The notes: generated from the letters alone by a model not told the origin. Shown: positions 32,020 through 40,576, counted from the first letter of the stretch. The stretch is DNA of 64,000 nucleotides from Chloroflexota bacterium (GCA_021325095.1 JAJPHV010000124.1:58523-122522); one strand, 5' to 3'. Numbers and translations: made by a program.

Positions 32020-32760
32020 ATGGCAACGACAACCCCAACTTATCCCGATCTCGGCGGCAAAGTGGCTGTGATCAGCGGCGCGGGCGGCAACCTGGGCCTG
32101 GCCGTCACCCGGCGCTTGTACGCCGAAAACGTCCGGCTTGCGCTCATTGATCGCAACGAAGATCGCCTTCGCCAGACACTTCGCGCCGAGGGCATTGACG
32201 ATAGCAAGGTGCTGATCGGCCCGGTGGACTTGCTCAAGAAATCCGACATCGACTCGTTTGTGGATCGAGTCGTTGCCATGTTCGGCCAGATCGACATCCT
32301 GGTCAATACGGCTGGCGGCTGGCGGCCTAGTTCGCCCGTTCACGAATTGGATGAAAGCCAGTGGGATTTCCTGGTCAACCTGAACGTCAAAACGACTTTT
32401 CTGCTCAGTTCTGCGGTGGCGCGGCGCATGGTCGAGAAAGGCAACCCAGGTCGAATCATCAGTGTGGCAGGGCGAGCAGCCCTGAAAGGGGACGCCAACA
32501 CGGCAGCCTACAGCGTCGGCAAGGCGGGCATTCTACGCCTGACGGAGAGCATGTCCGCCGAACTGCTTGAGCGTGGCATCACCGTAAACGCCGTGCTGCC
32601 CAGCACCATCGATACCCCGCAAAATCGCCAGGGATCGCCCGATGCCGATTTCAGCAAATGGGTCAGCGCCGACTCGATTGCCGGGGTGATCGCCTTTCTG
32701 GCATCCCAGGCGGCGCGAGACATCAGCGGAGCCGCGATTCCGGTCTATGGGCGCTCCTGA
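32020..32760 (+). CDS. Short-chain dehydrogenase/reductase
   Basis: The 246-residue protein is a classical SDR. The cofactor motif is ISGAGGNLGLAVTRRL (Ser where most have Thr), Asp after strand 2 (LALIDRNE) favours NAD(H) over NADP(H), NTAGGW is the NAG motif variant, Ser in ISVAGRAALKG and YSVGK complete the catalytic Asn-Ser-Tyr-Lys set. The C-terminus SGAAIPVYGRS is typical. Substrate unknown. It has a ribosome site (AAAGGAATG) before the ATG and is monocistronic. The stop directly abuts the stop of a tiny minus-strand ORF. Confidence 0.92.
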   Translation: MATTTPTYPDLGGKVAVISGAGGNLGLAVTRRLYAENVRLALIDRNEDRLRQTLRAEGIDDSKVLIGPVDLLKKSDIDSFVDRVVAMFGQIDILVNTAGGWRPSSPVHELDESQWDFLVNLNVKTTFLLSSAVARRMVEKGNPGRIISVAGRAALKGDANTAAYSVGKAGILRLTESMSAELLERGITVNAVLPSTIDTPQNRQGSPDADFSKWVSADSIAGVIAFLASQAARDISGAAIPVYGRS

Positions 32761-32901
32761 CTATCCGGCGAAGATCGAATCGCCCAGGAATACGGCTTCG
32801 CTATGAGGATAGTTGAAGTGCGCGACTTGAACGGCGATCCAGACAGCAAGAGTCAGACCCATTGAGGCGACGAGGCTCCGTTTGAGGAGTTGGGTGGGCA
32901 T
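32761..32901 (-). CDS. Candidate small single-pass membrane protein (46 aa)
   Basis: This short frame reads MPTQLLKRSLVASMGLTLA then VWIAVQVAHFNYPHSEAVF and ends GDSIFAG. It has a positively charged N-terminus, one plausible membrane helix (about 9-28) and a short soluble tail, and codon use like its neighbours. It fills the gap between the SDR stop and the promoter region to the right. No clear ribosome site precedes the ATG. It is too short for routine gene calling; conservation would decide. Confidence 0.4.
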   Translation of the reverse strand: MPTQLLKRSLVASMGLTLAVWIAVQVAHFNYPHSEAVFLGDSIFAG

Positions 32902-33122
32902 GTGCGCGCGTCGAAGTTCAAGATAGTCTGCATCGTACTGATAATTTTAGCGCATGGTTCCTGCCCGCAAATCAGACGCCCGGAACAGAGCGATTCCACC
33001 CTTGACAGACTAGAACATATGTGCTATATTCCATCGGTGGGTGGCCCTACCATGCTAAATCTCTATAACCAGACTCTGTCTGGAGGAATGACACCTGATC
33101 CACATGCCTGTTAAACAGGCGA
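32902..33122. promoter_or_regulatory. Intergenic region with strong promoter and SOS-box-like palindrome
   Basis: TTGACA (33002-33007), 17-base spacer and TATATT (33025-33030) form a near-consensus promoter on the plus strand. The spacer holds AGAACATATGTGCT (33012-33025), a palindrome with one mismatched pair, one base from the GAAC-N4-GTTC form of Gram-positive LexA boxes. Downstream there is only a 20-codon frame (33052-33114, MLNLYNQTLSGG...) ending in a GCCTGT-TAA-ACAGGC hairpin (33106-33120) that touches the end of the convergent glycosyltransferase gene. Confidence 0.5.
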
Positions 33123-34472
33123 TCAGGCAGCAGGTTTTCCTTCTCGCACAGCGGACAGTGCAGGCTTTTCTTCGGGCACGCGGCGCACCACCAGACGGCC
33201 CAGGCCCGCCGCTGCCAGGATGATCCCGACCAGGATCAGGGGCAGGTAGTAGCGCTGCCAGTTGAGCGGAACAGCCAGCGACGAGAAGAACGTGGCCGCT
33301 GTCCAGATCAGGATCGCCCACGCCACCAGGTCGCGGTGCAGGGCGTCGTAAACCAGCGCCAGCAGTCCGATACCCATCAAGACCGTCAGTGCCGCGCCAA
33401 CCAGCGGCCCCCAGTCCCACCCATCCACTGCCGACTGCTGGTAGGCCGCGATCTGCGTATCAAGCACACCCGCCCAATTCGGTAGTTCGTAATACTGCGG
33501 CGGCGTCAGGAAGGGTTGCGTGATGATCGCCTGCAAGCGCTGGCCCAGGCTGTCGAACGCCAGTGGATTGCCCTGTGTCTGCAAGGTCAGCAAATCGCTG
33601 CGCGCCGTGATCGTCTCACGGATCGCGCCCACCGGATTATTCCAGTAGGCCGGGTTGAGTGCGAACCAGGTGAACATGGCTACTATTGCTGCCAGACCGG
33701 CCCGCGCCAGCGGACGCCACGAGCGCTCGCGGGCCAGCCCGGCCAGCAGCGCCGCCAGCAGCGCCGCCGCTGCTGTGACGACTCCGGTTTGCTTGGCGGC
33801 CATCGCCAGCCCCGCCAGCAAGCCCAGGATAGCGTAGCGCAGCGGCAGTGGGATACGCCGCATAAAGCCGCTGGCGGTGGCGGAATGTTCGGCAATGATC
33901 ATGGCGAGCAGCCAGCACATTGTCGCCAGGATCGCCGTCATCAAGCTGCCTTCCATCATCGCCCGCCGTCCATTGAGCAGGATGACCGGATGCAGAGCGT
34001 ACAGCAGTGCCGATGGGTAGGCCAGCGAACGCAGCCGAAGCTGCCAACCCAGCAGAAACACCGGGATAACTCCCAGCGCCGCCAGCATCGCCGACGGCCA
34101 GCGCGCCACATGGAGCGCGTCGTCGGCTGGCACGTTGCCGTGCTGCTGGTTCCAGTCGAAGGGCATCGCCCAGGCGAAAATGCCCGGCAATCTGGCTGCA
34201 TCGCGCCCGTCCAGCATCCAGGCCACGCCGATCAGAGTCTTGTTGAGCGTCCCGTTGATCAACCGCAGGTATTGTTCGGTGTCCCGTTCGACGGGCGGCT
34301 GGAACGCGATCCGGTTCAGTTGGCCCCGCGCCAGGTAAAACGTATCGCGTGCCATCGCCATCTGCATGAACTCGTCCCCATGAACCGGGACGGAGAACAC
34401 GCCCGCCAGGATATACAGCATCAGGGCCAGGAGGAATGCGCCATCCGCAGCGCGCTTACGCCCATCAGACAT
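33123..34472 (-). CDS. GT-C family membrane glycosyltransferase, paralogue 2 (PMT/ArnT-like)
   Basis: The 449-residue protein has about 10-11 membrane helices. After helix 1 the loop reads PVHGDEFMQM, with Asp33-Glu34 in the position of the catalytic acidic pair of GT-C enzymes such as protein O-mannosyltransferase and ArnT, which use lipid-phosphate-linked sugars at the outer face of the membrane. The closing region (VPLNWQRYYLPLILVGI) is shared with the upstream paralogue (VPWQRYYLPLAALWAV). Its start overlaps the end of that gene by 8 bases, so they form one transcript. The C-terminal 15 residues are charged and cytoplasmic. Confidence 0.85.
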   Translation of the reverse strand: MSDGRKRAADGAFLLALMLYILAGVFSVPVHGDEFMQMAMARDTFYLARGQLNRIAFQPPVERDTEQYLRLINGTLNKTLIGVAWMLDGRDAARLPGIFAWAMPFDWNQQHGNVPADDALHVARWPSAMLAALGVIPVFLLGWQLRLRSLAYPSALLYALHPVILLNGRRAMMEGSLMTAILATMCWLLAMIIAEHSATASGFMRRIPLPLRYAILGLLAGLAMAAKQTGVVTAAAALLAALLAGLARERSWRPLARAGLAAIVAMFTWFALNPAYWNNPVGAIRETITARSDLLTLQTQGNPLAFDSLGQRLQAIITQPFLTPPQYYELPNWAGVLDTQIAAYQQSAVDGWDWGPLVGAALTVLMGIGLLALVYDALHRDLVAWAILIWTAATFFSSLAVPLNWQRYYLPLILVGIILAAAGLGRLVVRRVPEEKPALSAVREGKPAA

Positions 34473-35781
34473 GGCGAAGGTCCTTATGAAGCCTCTGGGC
34501 CAGCACGCTCAGGGCAAGCGCGCTCAACACCGCCCAGAGGGCCGCCAGCGGCAGGTAATAGCGCTGCCAGGGAACCGGCGTCAGGAGAAAGATCATCATG
34601 AACACAAACACGCTGACTGCGGCCAACAGCCGCCGCCAGCGTCCCGGCGATCCGAGCAGCACGTACAGTCCGAATGCCGCCAGCGGAACAACAAGGAAGG
34701 ACAATGCACCCAGGCGTATGCCCGCCAATCCGGAGGTCTCGTAGGCAACGATCTGCCCGCCGATCCAATCCGGCCAACCCTTCCTGTCTTCGTAGTACTG
34801 CGGGTCGCCAAACGGCTCGCGCAGCAGTGTCAAAGCACGCTCGCTCAGGCTCTTGTAGCCGCCGTAAGCGGCGGTCTGCCCGGCCAGCAATGCCTGCCGT
34901 AGTCGCAATACTTCACGTGGGGCTTGCAGTGGCGCATTCCACCACGCCGGGTTCAACGCCAGGAAAACGCCAATCGCCAGCAGCGCCGCAACGCCAAGCC
35001 GAAACGCTGTCTGTAACCAGCGCCGCCAGCCGAGCACCACCAGCGATACGAAAATGGGAACCAGCACAATCACCGCCGTGTGCTTGGCGGCCAGTGCCAG
35101 CCCGGAAGCAACGCCCAGTGTGAGCCAGTCTCGCCAGGACTCCCTTTTGCGCCACACGTGGCGGGCAAGGATCAGGCCCACCCAGATCGCCAGCGCTGAA
35201 AAGAGAAACGTCGCTCCCTCGAACACGGCCCGGCGGCCATTCAGCAGCACAGCAGGTGTCAGGGCATAAGCCCCCGCGCCGATCCAGGCCGTACTACGTC
35301 CGCCGATTTGTTGCCCGACAGCGAAGACGACGGCAACACTGAGCGCCGTCATCAGCGTCGAGGTGAGCCGTGAAACGAACAACAATGGCATTGCCGGGAT
35401 GTGCCCTGTCCGGGCGTTGAAATCCCAATCCGCGCCCCACAGCCATTGCTCGTTAATGTCGTTACTCGTCCAGCCCATCAGCGACGCACCCAGGCCAATT
35501 GCATACTTGGACAGCACGCCGTTCACCAGCCGCAACTGCTGGTCGGTGGCCGCGTGCGGATCGGGCGGCGGATTACGGAAAAAGACCGATTGGAGATCGC
35601 CTTCACCGACCAGTTGAAACCAATCACGGCTCATATAAATTATGGTTGACTCGTCACCATGAAAGGGCACGGCAGCCATACCCGCGACCACGTACATCAC
35701 CAGGGCGCTCGTGTACAAAGCATCCAGCAGTCGTTGTCGGAAACGCATTGGCGCTCTTGGATTAGGGATAATGTTGTACAT
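34465..35781 (-). CDS. GT-C family membrane glycosyltransferase, paralogue 1 (PMT/ArnT-like)
   Basis: The 438-residue protein has the same design as the next gene: short N-terminus, helix 1, acidic loop PFHGDESTIIYMSRDWF with Asp43-Glu44, then about 10 helices and a C-terminal QRYYLPL helix. In both, NGRRA(M/V)(M/F)EG follows a helix and is likely part of the acceptor or lipid-sugar site. The tandem arrangement with overlap suggests gene duplication. I keep the ATG at 35781 because AAGG lies five bases before it; an in-frame ATG at 35748 is possible. Likely role: transfer of a polyprenyl-phosphate sugar to a protein or glycolipid at the cell surface. Confidence 0.85.
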   Translation of the reverse strand: MYNIIPNPRAPMRFRQRLLDALYTSALVMYVVAGMAAVPFHGDESTIIYMSRDWFQLVGEGDLQSVFFRNPPPDPHAATDQQLRLVNGVLSKYAIGLGASLMGWTSNDINEQWLWGADWDFNARTGHIPAMPLLFVSRLTSTLMTALSVAVVFAVGQQIGGRSTAWIGAGAYALTPAVLLNGRRAVFEGATFLFSALAIWVGLILARHVWRKRESWRDWLTLGVASGLALAAKHTAVIVLVPIFVSLVVLGWRRWLQTAFRLGVAALLAIGVFLALNPAWWNAPLQAPREVLRLRQALLAGQTAAYGGYKSLSERALTLLREPFGDPQYYEDRKGWPDWIGGQIVAYETSGLAGIRLGALSFLVVPLAAFGLYVLLGSPGRWRRLLAAVSVFVFMMIFLLTPVPWQRYYLPLAALWAVLSALALSVLAQRLHKDLRHV

Positions 35782-35914
35782 CAGCCTTGCAGCAAAGCGT
35801 GCAGATTGTATCGCCCGGCAGTCGGAAGCGAAAGGCAGCGGGGGCAGTTTTTAGTGCAAACCGAAACTCCACGATTTCGCTCTAAAGCCAATACCTTTAA
35901 GTTAAGGCGATTTG

Positions 35915-36013
35915 CCTCACCCCCTGACCCCCTCTCCGCTGCGCAGCGGAGAGGGGAAACCGACCGGCCCAGACTCCCCTCCCCACAAGGTGGAGAGGGG
36001 TTGGGGTGAGGCA
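35915..36013. repeat. Dispersed palindromic repeat, copy 5 (two hairpins)
   Basis: This is the most complete copy: CCTCACCCCCTGACCCCCTCTCCGC then GCGGAGAGGGG, and CTCCCCTCCCCAC then GTGGAGAGGGG, closing GGGGTGAGG. The stretch 35782-36142 holds no gene; besides this copy and copy 6, only a pair of short words (AATACCTTTA 35889-35898 and its near reverse complement at 36038-36049) flank copy 5, possibly an insertion scar. Confidence 0.85.
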
Positions 36014-36100
36014 AACTACAGCCCCTCACATCCTTATCTAAAAGGTATTGGTTCTAAAGCCCATCTTGAAAGGTGAGCCAGCGCAGGCAGGCTGCTGCGA

Positions 36101-36135
36101 TTCCCCCCTCTGCCCAGCCGAGAGGGGGTGAGGTG
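36101..36135. repeat. Dispersed palindromic repeat, copy 6 (half unit)
   Basis: TTCCCCCCTCTGCC-loop-GAGAGGGGGTGAGGTGA is a shortened unit ending eight bases before the malic enzyme stop. Confidence 0.7.
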
Positions 36136-36142
36136 ATAGCCC

Positions 36143-37804
36143 TTATACGTAGGGACGGTAGCACGGCTCGTACATCTCAGAACGGATAGACGCCAGCAGA
36201 TCCGGCGGCTGTGGCGCGAGTGCCAGCCCACGCTTGTAGGCTACGTCGGCAACCGCAGCGGCGATCACGGCGGATACTTCTCTGATCCGCGACAGAGGCG
36301 GGTAAATGCGCCCCTGCGCCAGGTCGGAAGCCGACACCTCGCCCGCCAGCGCCTTGGCCGAGGCAAAGAACATTTCGTCGGTAACGTGTCTGGCTTTGGC
36401 GGCCACCACGCCCAGGCCCACGCCGGGGAAGATATAAGCATTGTTGGCCTGGCCCGGCACATAAGTCTGGCCGTGCACTGTGACTGGATTGAACGGGCTG
36501 CCGCTGGCAAAAATGGCGCAGCCGTTTGTCCACGTATAAGCCTCTTCTGCCGTACATTCGGACTTGGATGTCGGATTGGACAGCGCAAAGATGATCGGGC
36601 GCGCGTTGAACCTGGCAAGGCCTTCGATCACCGGGCGTGTGAAGGTTCCGGGCTTGCCCGATACGCCGATGATGGCTGTCGGCCTGATCGCTTCGACGGC
36701 AGCCTGGAAATCAGCCAGAAAGGCATGCTCGTGAGCAAAGGGGCGCTTGTGTTCGGCTAGGTCGGTGCGACTCTTGACCACCAGCCCTGTCGAATCGACG
36801 AACCAGCAGCGCTCGCGGGCTTCCTGCTTTGGCATCCCTTCGTCAGCCATCGCCGACACGATCAGGTCGCCAATGCCGATCCCGGCTTCGCCAGCACCCA
36901 GGAACAGCACCTTCTGGTCGGAGAGTCTTCCTCCGGTCAGACGAATGGCCGAGTACAGCCCGGCCAGCGCCACTGCCGCCGTTCCCTGGATATCGTCGTC
37001 GAACGTGCAGATGCGCTCACGATACTGCTTGAGCAGACGGAAAGCATTGATGTTCGCAAAGTCCTCGAACTGCAACAGGCAGTTGGGGAAGCGCTCCTGG
37101 ACCGCTTGTACAAACTCTTCAACCAGATCGTCGTATTCCTCGCCGCGCACCCGGTGTTGCAGCAGGCCAATGTACAACGGGTCTTGCAGCAGTGCATCGT
37201 TGTTGGTCCCCGTGTCCAGCGTGATGGGCAGACATTGGGAGGGATGGATCCCGGCGCAGGCCGTGTAGAGTGAGAGTTTGCCCACCGGAATACCCATGCC
37301 ATAGGCCCCCAGGTCGCCCAGCCCCAGGATTCGCTCGCCATCCGTGACGACGATCACGCGCACGTCGTCCACCGGCCAGTTACGCAGCAGTTGGGCCACG
37401 CGCCCGCGATCCTTGATCGAGATGTACAGGCCGCGCGGCCTGCGAAGGATGTGCCCGTACTGCTGGCACGCCTGCCCGACGGTGGGTGTGTAGATGATGG
37501 GCATCATCTCCTCGAGGTGATCGACAACTGCCCGGTAGAACAGGGTCGCGTTGCGGTCTTGCAGGCCGACCAGGTAGATATACTTCTCAAGATCAGTTGG
37601 CTTGCGGCGATAGTTTTCGAGGACACGGGCCATCTGTTGTTCCATCGTAAAGACGCGCGGCGGCAGCAGCCCGCGCAGACCCAATGCATCCCGTTCTTCT
37701 TCGGTGAAGGCTGTGCCTTTGTTCAGCGTCGGGTCGTGCAGCAATGCCACGCCAGTGGGACAATTCCTGGCTGGAGACCTGGTCTTTGCTTTTCGGGGGG
37801 ACAT
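36143..37804 (-). CDS. NAD-dependent malic enzyme
   Basis: The 553-residue protein matches the long-form (SfcA/MaeA, eukaryote-type) malic enzyme in length. Visible are LNKGTAFTEEERDALGL, the catalytic-Tyr motif IIYTPTVGQACQQYG, the Arg in GERILGLGDLG, the divalent-metal motif FEDF, the nucleotide-binding GAGEAGIGIGD and ALSNPTSKSECT. It oxidatively decarboxylates malate to pyruvate with NAD in the cytoplasm, linking the TCA cycle to pyruvate. It is a single gene with its own upstream region of 329 bases shared divergently with a small membrane protein gene. Confidence 0.95.
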   Translation of the reverse strand: MSPRKAKTRSPARNCPTGVALLHDPTLNKGTAFTEEERDALGLRGLLPPRVFTMEQQMARVLENYRRKPTDLEKYIYLVGLQDRNATLFYRAVVDHLEEMMPIIYTPTVGQACQQYGHILRRPRGLYISIKDRGRVAQLLRNWPVDDVRVIVVTDGERILGLGDLGAYGMGIPVGKLSLYTACAGIHPSQCLPITLDTGTNNDALLQDPLYIGLLQHRVRGEEYDDLVEEFVQAVQERFPNCLLQFEDFANINAFRLLKQYRERICTFDDDIQGTAAVALAGLYSAIRLTGGRLSDQKVLFLGAGEAGIGIGDLIVSAMADEGMPKQEARERCWFVDSTGLVVKSRTDLAEHKRPFAHEHAFLADFQAAVEAIRPTAIIGVSGKPGTFTRPVIEGLARFNARPIIFALSNPTSKSECTAEEAYTWTNGCAIFASGSPFNPVTVHGQTYVPGQANNAYIFPGVGLGVVAAKARHVTDEMFFASAKALAGEVSASDLAQGRIYPPLSRIREVSAVIAAAVADVAYKRGLALAPQPPDLLASIRSEMYEPCYRPYV

Positions 37805-38133
37805 GAATCTGGACTCCTGGTTTCGTGTGCAGACTGGGCAGAACGAGAAAGGTGCGGTGCAGCGTCAACAGAACACCGTTTGTGAAAACGCCCTCTCCCC
37901 CGATTAAACTACCACCAGGCCCGTAACGTTAGTGATGAACGTGACCAAATCACGGTTACGCTTGACCAGTACGCCAGACCAGAGGCACGCCCGGTACGAT
38001 GTTTCTAAACCGCGCCTCATCCAAAGATGTTACAAAGGCAGCGGCGCGAGCTGGATCACGCCGCTGATCCTGACAACCTGGACTGTTTTCGGATAAGATT
38101 GTGAAAGCGATTGTGGGTGAAAGCGAGGTGTGA
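37805..38133. other. Divergent intergenic region with two hairpins
   Basis: No gene is seen. One structure is CGTAAC (37922-37927) with GTTACG (37955-37960) enclosing CGTGA/TCACG; another is CAGCGGCG (38039-38046) with CGCCGCTG (38059-38066). Neither has a T-run. No strong promoter could be assigned to either flanking gene. Confidence 0.35.
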
Positions 38134-38526
38134 ATGGCTTCCAGGGTGGAGATTGATGATTTTGATCGAGGCGTCGCCTTTGGCGAAAGCCTGGGCATCG
38201 AGGTGCCGACCCGCTATGGGCGCGACACGCACGCTGCCTTTAGCACCATTTTGGCGGTGGACTCGCTGCTGACGCCCCTCATTCTGGGCATGAGCCGCCG
38301 GACGGTGATGTTATGCCAGTTGCTGGCGGGCGGCCTGCTCTGGCTGCGCCGCGACGATTCCGACCTGACCTTGCGGCAGCGCCTTCAGATCGAGGCCACT
38401 GCCGGCCTGGTGCTGCTGGTGCTGGCGCTGCGCGGCACAATCACGCGCAGGCTGTTGGATCGGCTCTACCTGTTCATCGGCGGCGTGTTGATTATCGCCA
38501 ACAGCCTGATGACGGAGACAGATTAG
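38134..38526 (+). CDS. Small membrane protein of unknown function
   Basis: The 130-residue product has a soluble N-terminus of about 35 residues (FGESLGIEVPTRYGRDTHAAF) and two or three membrane helices (about 38-66, 88-100 and 108-124). Each helix is followed by a short Arg-rich turn (GMSRRTV, RRDDSD, TRRLLDR). I do not recognise it. It converges with the following hypothetical gene, the stops 12 bases apart. Confidence 0.6.
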   Translation: MASRVEIDDFDRGVAFGESLGIEVPTRYGRDTHAAFSTILAVDSLLTPLILGMSRRTVMLCQLLAGGLLWLRRDDSDLTLRQRLQIEATAGLVLLVLALRGTITRRLLDRLYLFIGGVLIIANSLMTETD

Positions 38527-38538
38527 GATTCAGCGGCA

Positions 38539-39048
38539 CTAATGCAGCTTGCCGTGCAGCGTGACCGGCCCGGCCCACCCCGCCGGGTACAGCGCCACGT
38601 CCAGCGCCGCCCACAGGCGGCGCGCCGTATGGTAATCGACGCGGCACCACCACGCTTCATCACCGATCCAGCCCAGGATGTCATAGACATGCAGGTCGGG
38701 ATTGCGCATGATCTCGAAGCGTGTTGTCAATTCGGGCACGGGCGCACACAGAGGGGCCGTCTTCGCCATGCCCAGCACGTGGCGGGACTTTTCCGGGAAC
38801 AACAGGCGCGTCAGGATGCTCCACAACTGGTGGGCAGCCTGTGCCGTCAGACGCTGCGTCCAGCGGCTTGATCCCACATCCAGACCACCGACGATGATGG
38901 TGTTGTCGTCGGTTTCATATACGACGAAGATGTCGCTGGTTAAGCCGTATATCGTCCTGGCCTGCGCAAATCGACTGTCCACGCCAACGTCCCTTTCACG
39001 TTGCTTTCGACGTGCTGGCAAAAACAGCTCGCCGTTCAGTATCGTCAC
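38539..39048 (-). CDS. Hypothetical protein
   Basis: The 169-residue soluble protein starts with a GTG at 39048, six bases after a TATACT-N7-AGTATA palindrome. It has a strand-rich N-terminal half (TSDIFVVYETDDNTIIVGGLDVGSS) and a second half with WIGDEAWWCRVDYHTARRLWAAL. Trp and aromatic content is high. No domain recognised. The region at 39054-39072 may be an operator covering its promoter. Confidence 0.58.
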   Translation of the reverse strand: MTILNGELFLPARRKQRERDVGVDSRFAQARTIYGLTSDIFVVYETDDNTIIVGGLDVGSSRWTQRLTAQAAHQLWSILTRLLFPEKSRHVLGMAKTAPLCAPVPELTTRFEIMRNPDLHVYDILGWIGDEAWWCRVDYHTARRLWAALDVALYPAGWAGPVTLHGKLH

Positions 39049-39053
39049 AATTC

Positions 39054-39072
39054 TATACTCTTTTATAGTATA
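39054..39072. promoter_or_regulatory. Palindromic double -10 / operator
   Basis: TATACT (39054-39059), seven bases, AGTATA (39067-39072). Each arm reads as TATACT on its own strand, so this may be a bidirectional promoter core or an operator next to the GTG at 39048. Confidence 0.45.
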
Positions 39073-39263
39073 AACCGTACTCTTTCACGACGCTTCTACG
39101 CTCAATTTCTGACACAATCCTGACACAAGCGCGCCATCAAATTGATCGCAACAGAATACACGTCTTGCCAGTTCGAAAAGTTCCTTTGGGCAGTTCACAG
39201 AGACCTGTGCCTCTATTTCCTATCACATTTCTCATGGTGCCATACGTTGAGAACGGTCATCCC

Positions 39264-39272
39264 TGGTATAAT
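39264..39272 (+). promoter_or_regulatory. Extended -10 promoter of the small YtxH-like gene
   Basis: TG-G-TATAAT (TATAAT 39267-39272) followed by GGGCC, 38 bases before the ATG at 39311. A TTGAGA at 39247 is too close (14 bases) for a normal -35. Confidence 0.6.
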
Positions 39273-39310
39273 GGGCCTGTAGAAGCCGATTGCATCCGGA
39301 GGATGGCACG

Positions 39311-39550
39311 ATGCGGCGTCTGATGTTCTTCGCCGGGGGCCTCCTGTGCGGCGTCATGATCGGCGCGACGGTGGCGTTACTGCTGACTCCTGCATCCGGC
39401 GACGCGATGCGGGAAGACGCGCGGCATCGCTTCGACGACATGCTGTCCGAAGCGCGGCGCGCATCGGAACAGCGGCGCAGGGAATTGGAGGCGCAACTGG
39501 CCCAGATGACCAGCCCTGCGTCCACCGAAACCGCGATCAAGCCTGCCTAA
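39311..39550 (+). CDS. YtxH-like small membrane protein
   Basis: The ATG at 39311 follows GGAGG at 8 bases; the in-frame ATG at 39290 has no site. The 79-residue product has one glycine-rich membrane helix (MRRLMFFAGGLLCGVMIGATVALLLTP split here as residues 1-27) then a charged amphipathic helix with DARHRFDDMLSEARRASEQRRRE and repeated Glu/Arg pairs. This gas-vesicle/YtxH-like form is common and associated with envelope stress, but its role is unknown. A clear promoter and a terminator make it monocistronic. Confidence 0.72.
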   Translation: MRRLMFFAGGLLCGVMIGATVALLLTPASGDAMREDARHRFDDMLSEARRASEQRRRELEAQLAQMTSPASTETAIKPA

Positions 39551-39575
39551 GCAGCACAGTCCTGGCCCCACAAAG

Positions 39576-39602
39576 CCCCCTCGACTGCTGAGGGGGTTTT
39601 GA
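39576..39602 (+). terminator. Rho-independent terminator after the YtxH-like gene
   Basis: CCCCCTC / GAGGGGG stem with a 7-base loop (39576-39596) is followed by TTTTGATT. It also separates the next gene, whose start is chosen downstream. Confidence 0.93.
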
Positions 39603-39628
39603 TTAACACTGAAGATAGGAACGAACCA

Positions 39629-40576
39629 ATGCCCAAGACTGAACGCGCCGAAGGACATGTCCTGGTCGTCGGAGCCGCCGGAATCGATGTCAAAGGTCGC
39701 CCCGACCTCGCTATAGAACCTGGCATCATTACGCCGGGCCAGATTCGATTCGGGCTGGGCGGTGTGGCGCGCAACATTGCCGAGAACCTGGCCCGTCTGG
39801 AGGTTCCAACGGTTTTGCTAACGGCCATCGGCGACGACGCCAACGGCCAGATTATGCTGGACAAGTGCAGGGCGGCAGGGATTGATATGTCGCACGTGGC
39901 GCGGATTGCGGGCGAGCGCACGGGCAGCTATATCCGGCTGTCCGGCAGCGAGCACGACCTTGATCTGGGTGTGTTTGACTACAGCATCATCGAGCACATC
40001 ACGCCCGATTTCCTGCGCGCTCAGTCCACACTGTTCGCCGAGGCGTCGCTGGTAGTGATCGATGCCAACCTGTCGCCGCAGGCACTGGACATGGTTTTCC
40101 GGCTGGCGGAGACACACCGCGTGCCTGTTTGTGCCGACCCGACCTCGGCGGCCCTGGCAGGTAAGCTGTGTGACTACCTGCCGAAGCTGTACATGATTGC
40201 GCCGAACAGTGCCGAAACCGCCGCGCTGTGCGGCATTCCCATCCCGGCTCACAACGCCGAAACGGGCATCCGGGCGGCGCGGCATCTGGTGGCGCTCGGC
40301 GTGGAGATTGCGATTGTGACGCTGGCCGAACAGGGCCTGGCCTACGCCGATAGTTCCGGCGGCGGGCACATCCCGGCCATTCGCACCCACATCGAGGACA
40401 CGACAGGCGCGGGCGACGCACTTACGGCAGGTGTGATCTTCGGGCTGCTCAACGACGTGCCGCTGGACGAGGCGATGCGCCTCGGCGTGTCCGCGGCCAC
40501 GCTCACGCTGCGCAGCCCGGAGGCGGTTGTGCCCGAACTGACGCAAGAGCTTCTGTACGACGAACTGGTCATCTAG
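39629..40576 (+). CDS. PfkB family carbohydrate/nucleoside kinase
   Basis: The 315-residue product starts MPKTERAEGHVLVVG; the upstream in-frame ATG at 39599 lies within the terminator and is rejected. It has the ribokinase fold: glycine motif GGVARNIAENLARL (near 44-57), IGDDANGQIMLDKC, and the C-terminal signature DTTGAGDALTAGVIFGLL containing the anion hole GAGD and catalytic Asp. The first motif, GGVARNIAEN, is that of the pseudouridine kinase and YeiI-like subgroup, so pseudouridine or a related nucleoside is a good guess, though no psuG partner is adjacent. It phosphorylates with ATP in the cytoplasm. Confidence 0.85.
   Translation: MPKTERAEGHVLVVGAAGIDVKGRPDLAIEPGIITPGQIRFGLGGVARNIAENLARLEVPTVLLTAIGDDANGQIMLDKCRAAGIDMSHVARIAGERTGSYIRLSGSEHDLDLGVFDYSIIEHITPDFLRAQSTLFAEASLVVIDANLSPQALDMVFRLAETHRVPVCADPTSAALAGKLCDYLPKLYMIAPNSAETAALCGIPIPAHNAETGIRAARHLVALGVEIAIVTLAEQGLAYADSSGGGHIPAIRTHIEDTTGAGDALTAGVIFGLLNDVPLDEAMRLGVSAATLTLRSPEAVVPELTQELLYDELVI

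Noticed and set aside
31824..32021. Minus-strand 65-codon frame between the hypothetical gene and the SDR
   Set aside because: No ribosome site and an AT-rich stretch with no conserved features; probably the SDR upstream region.
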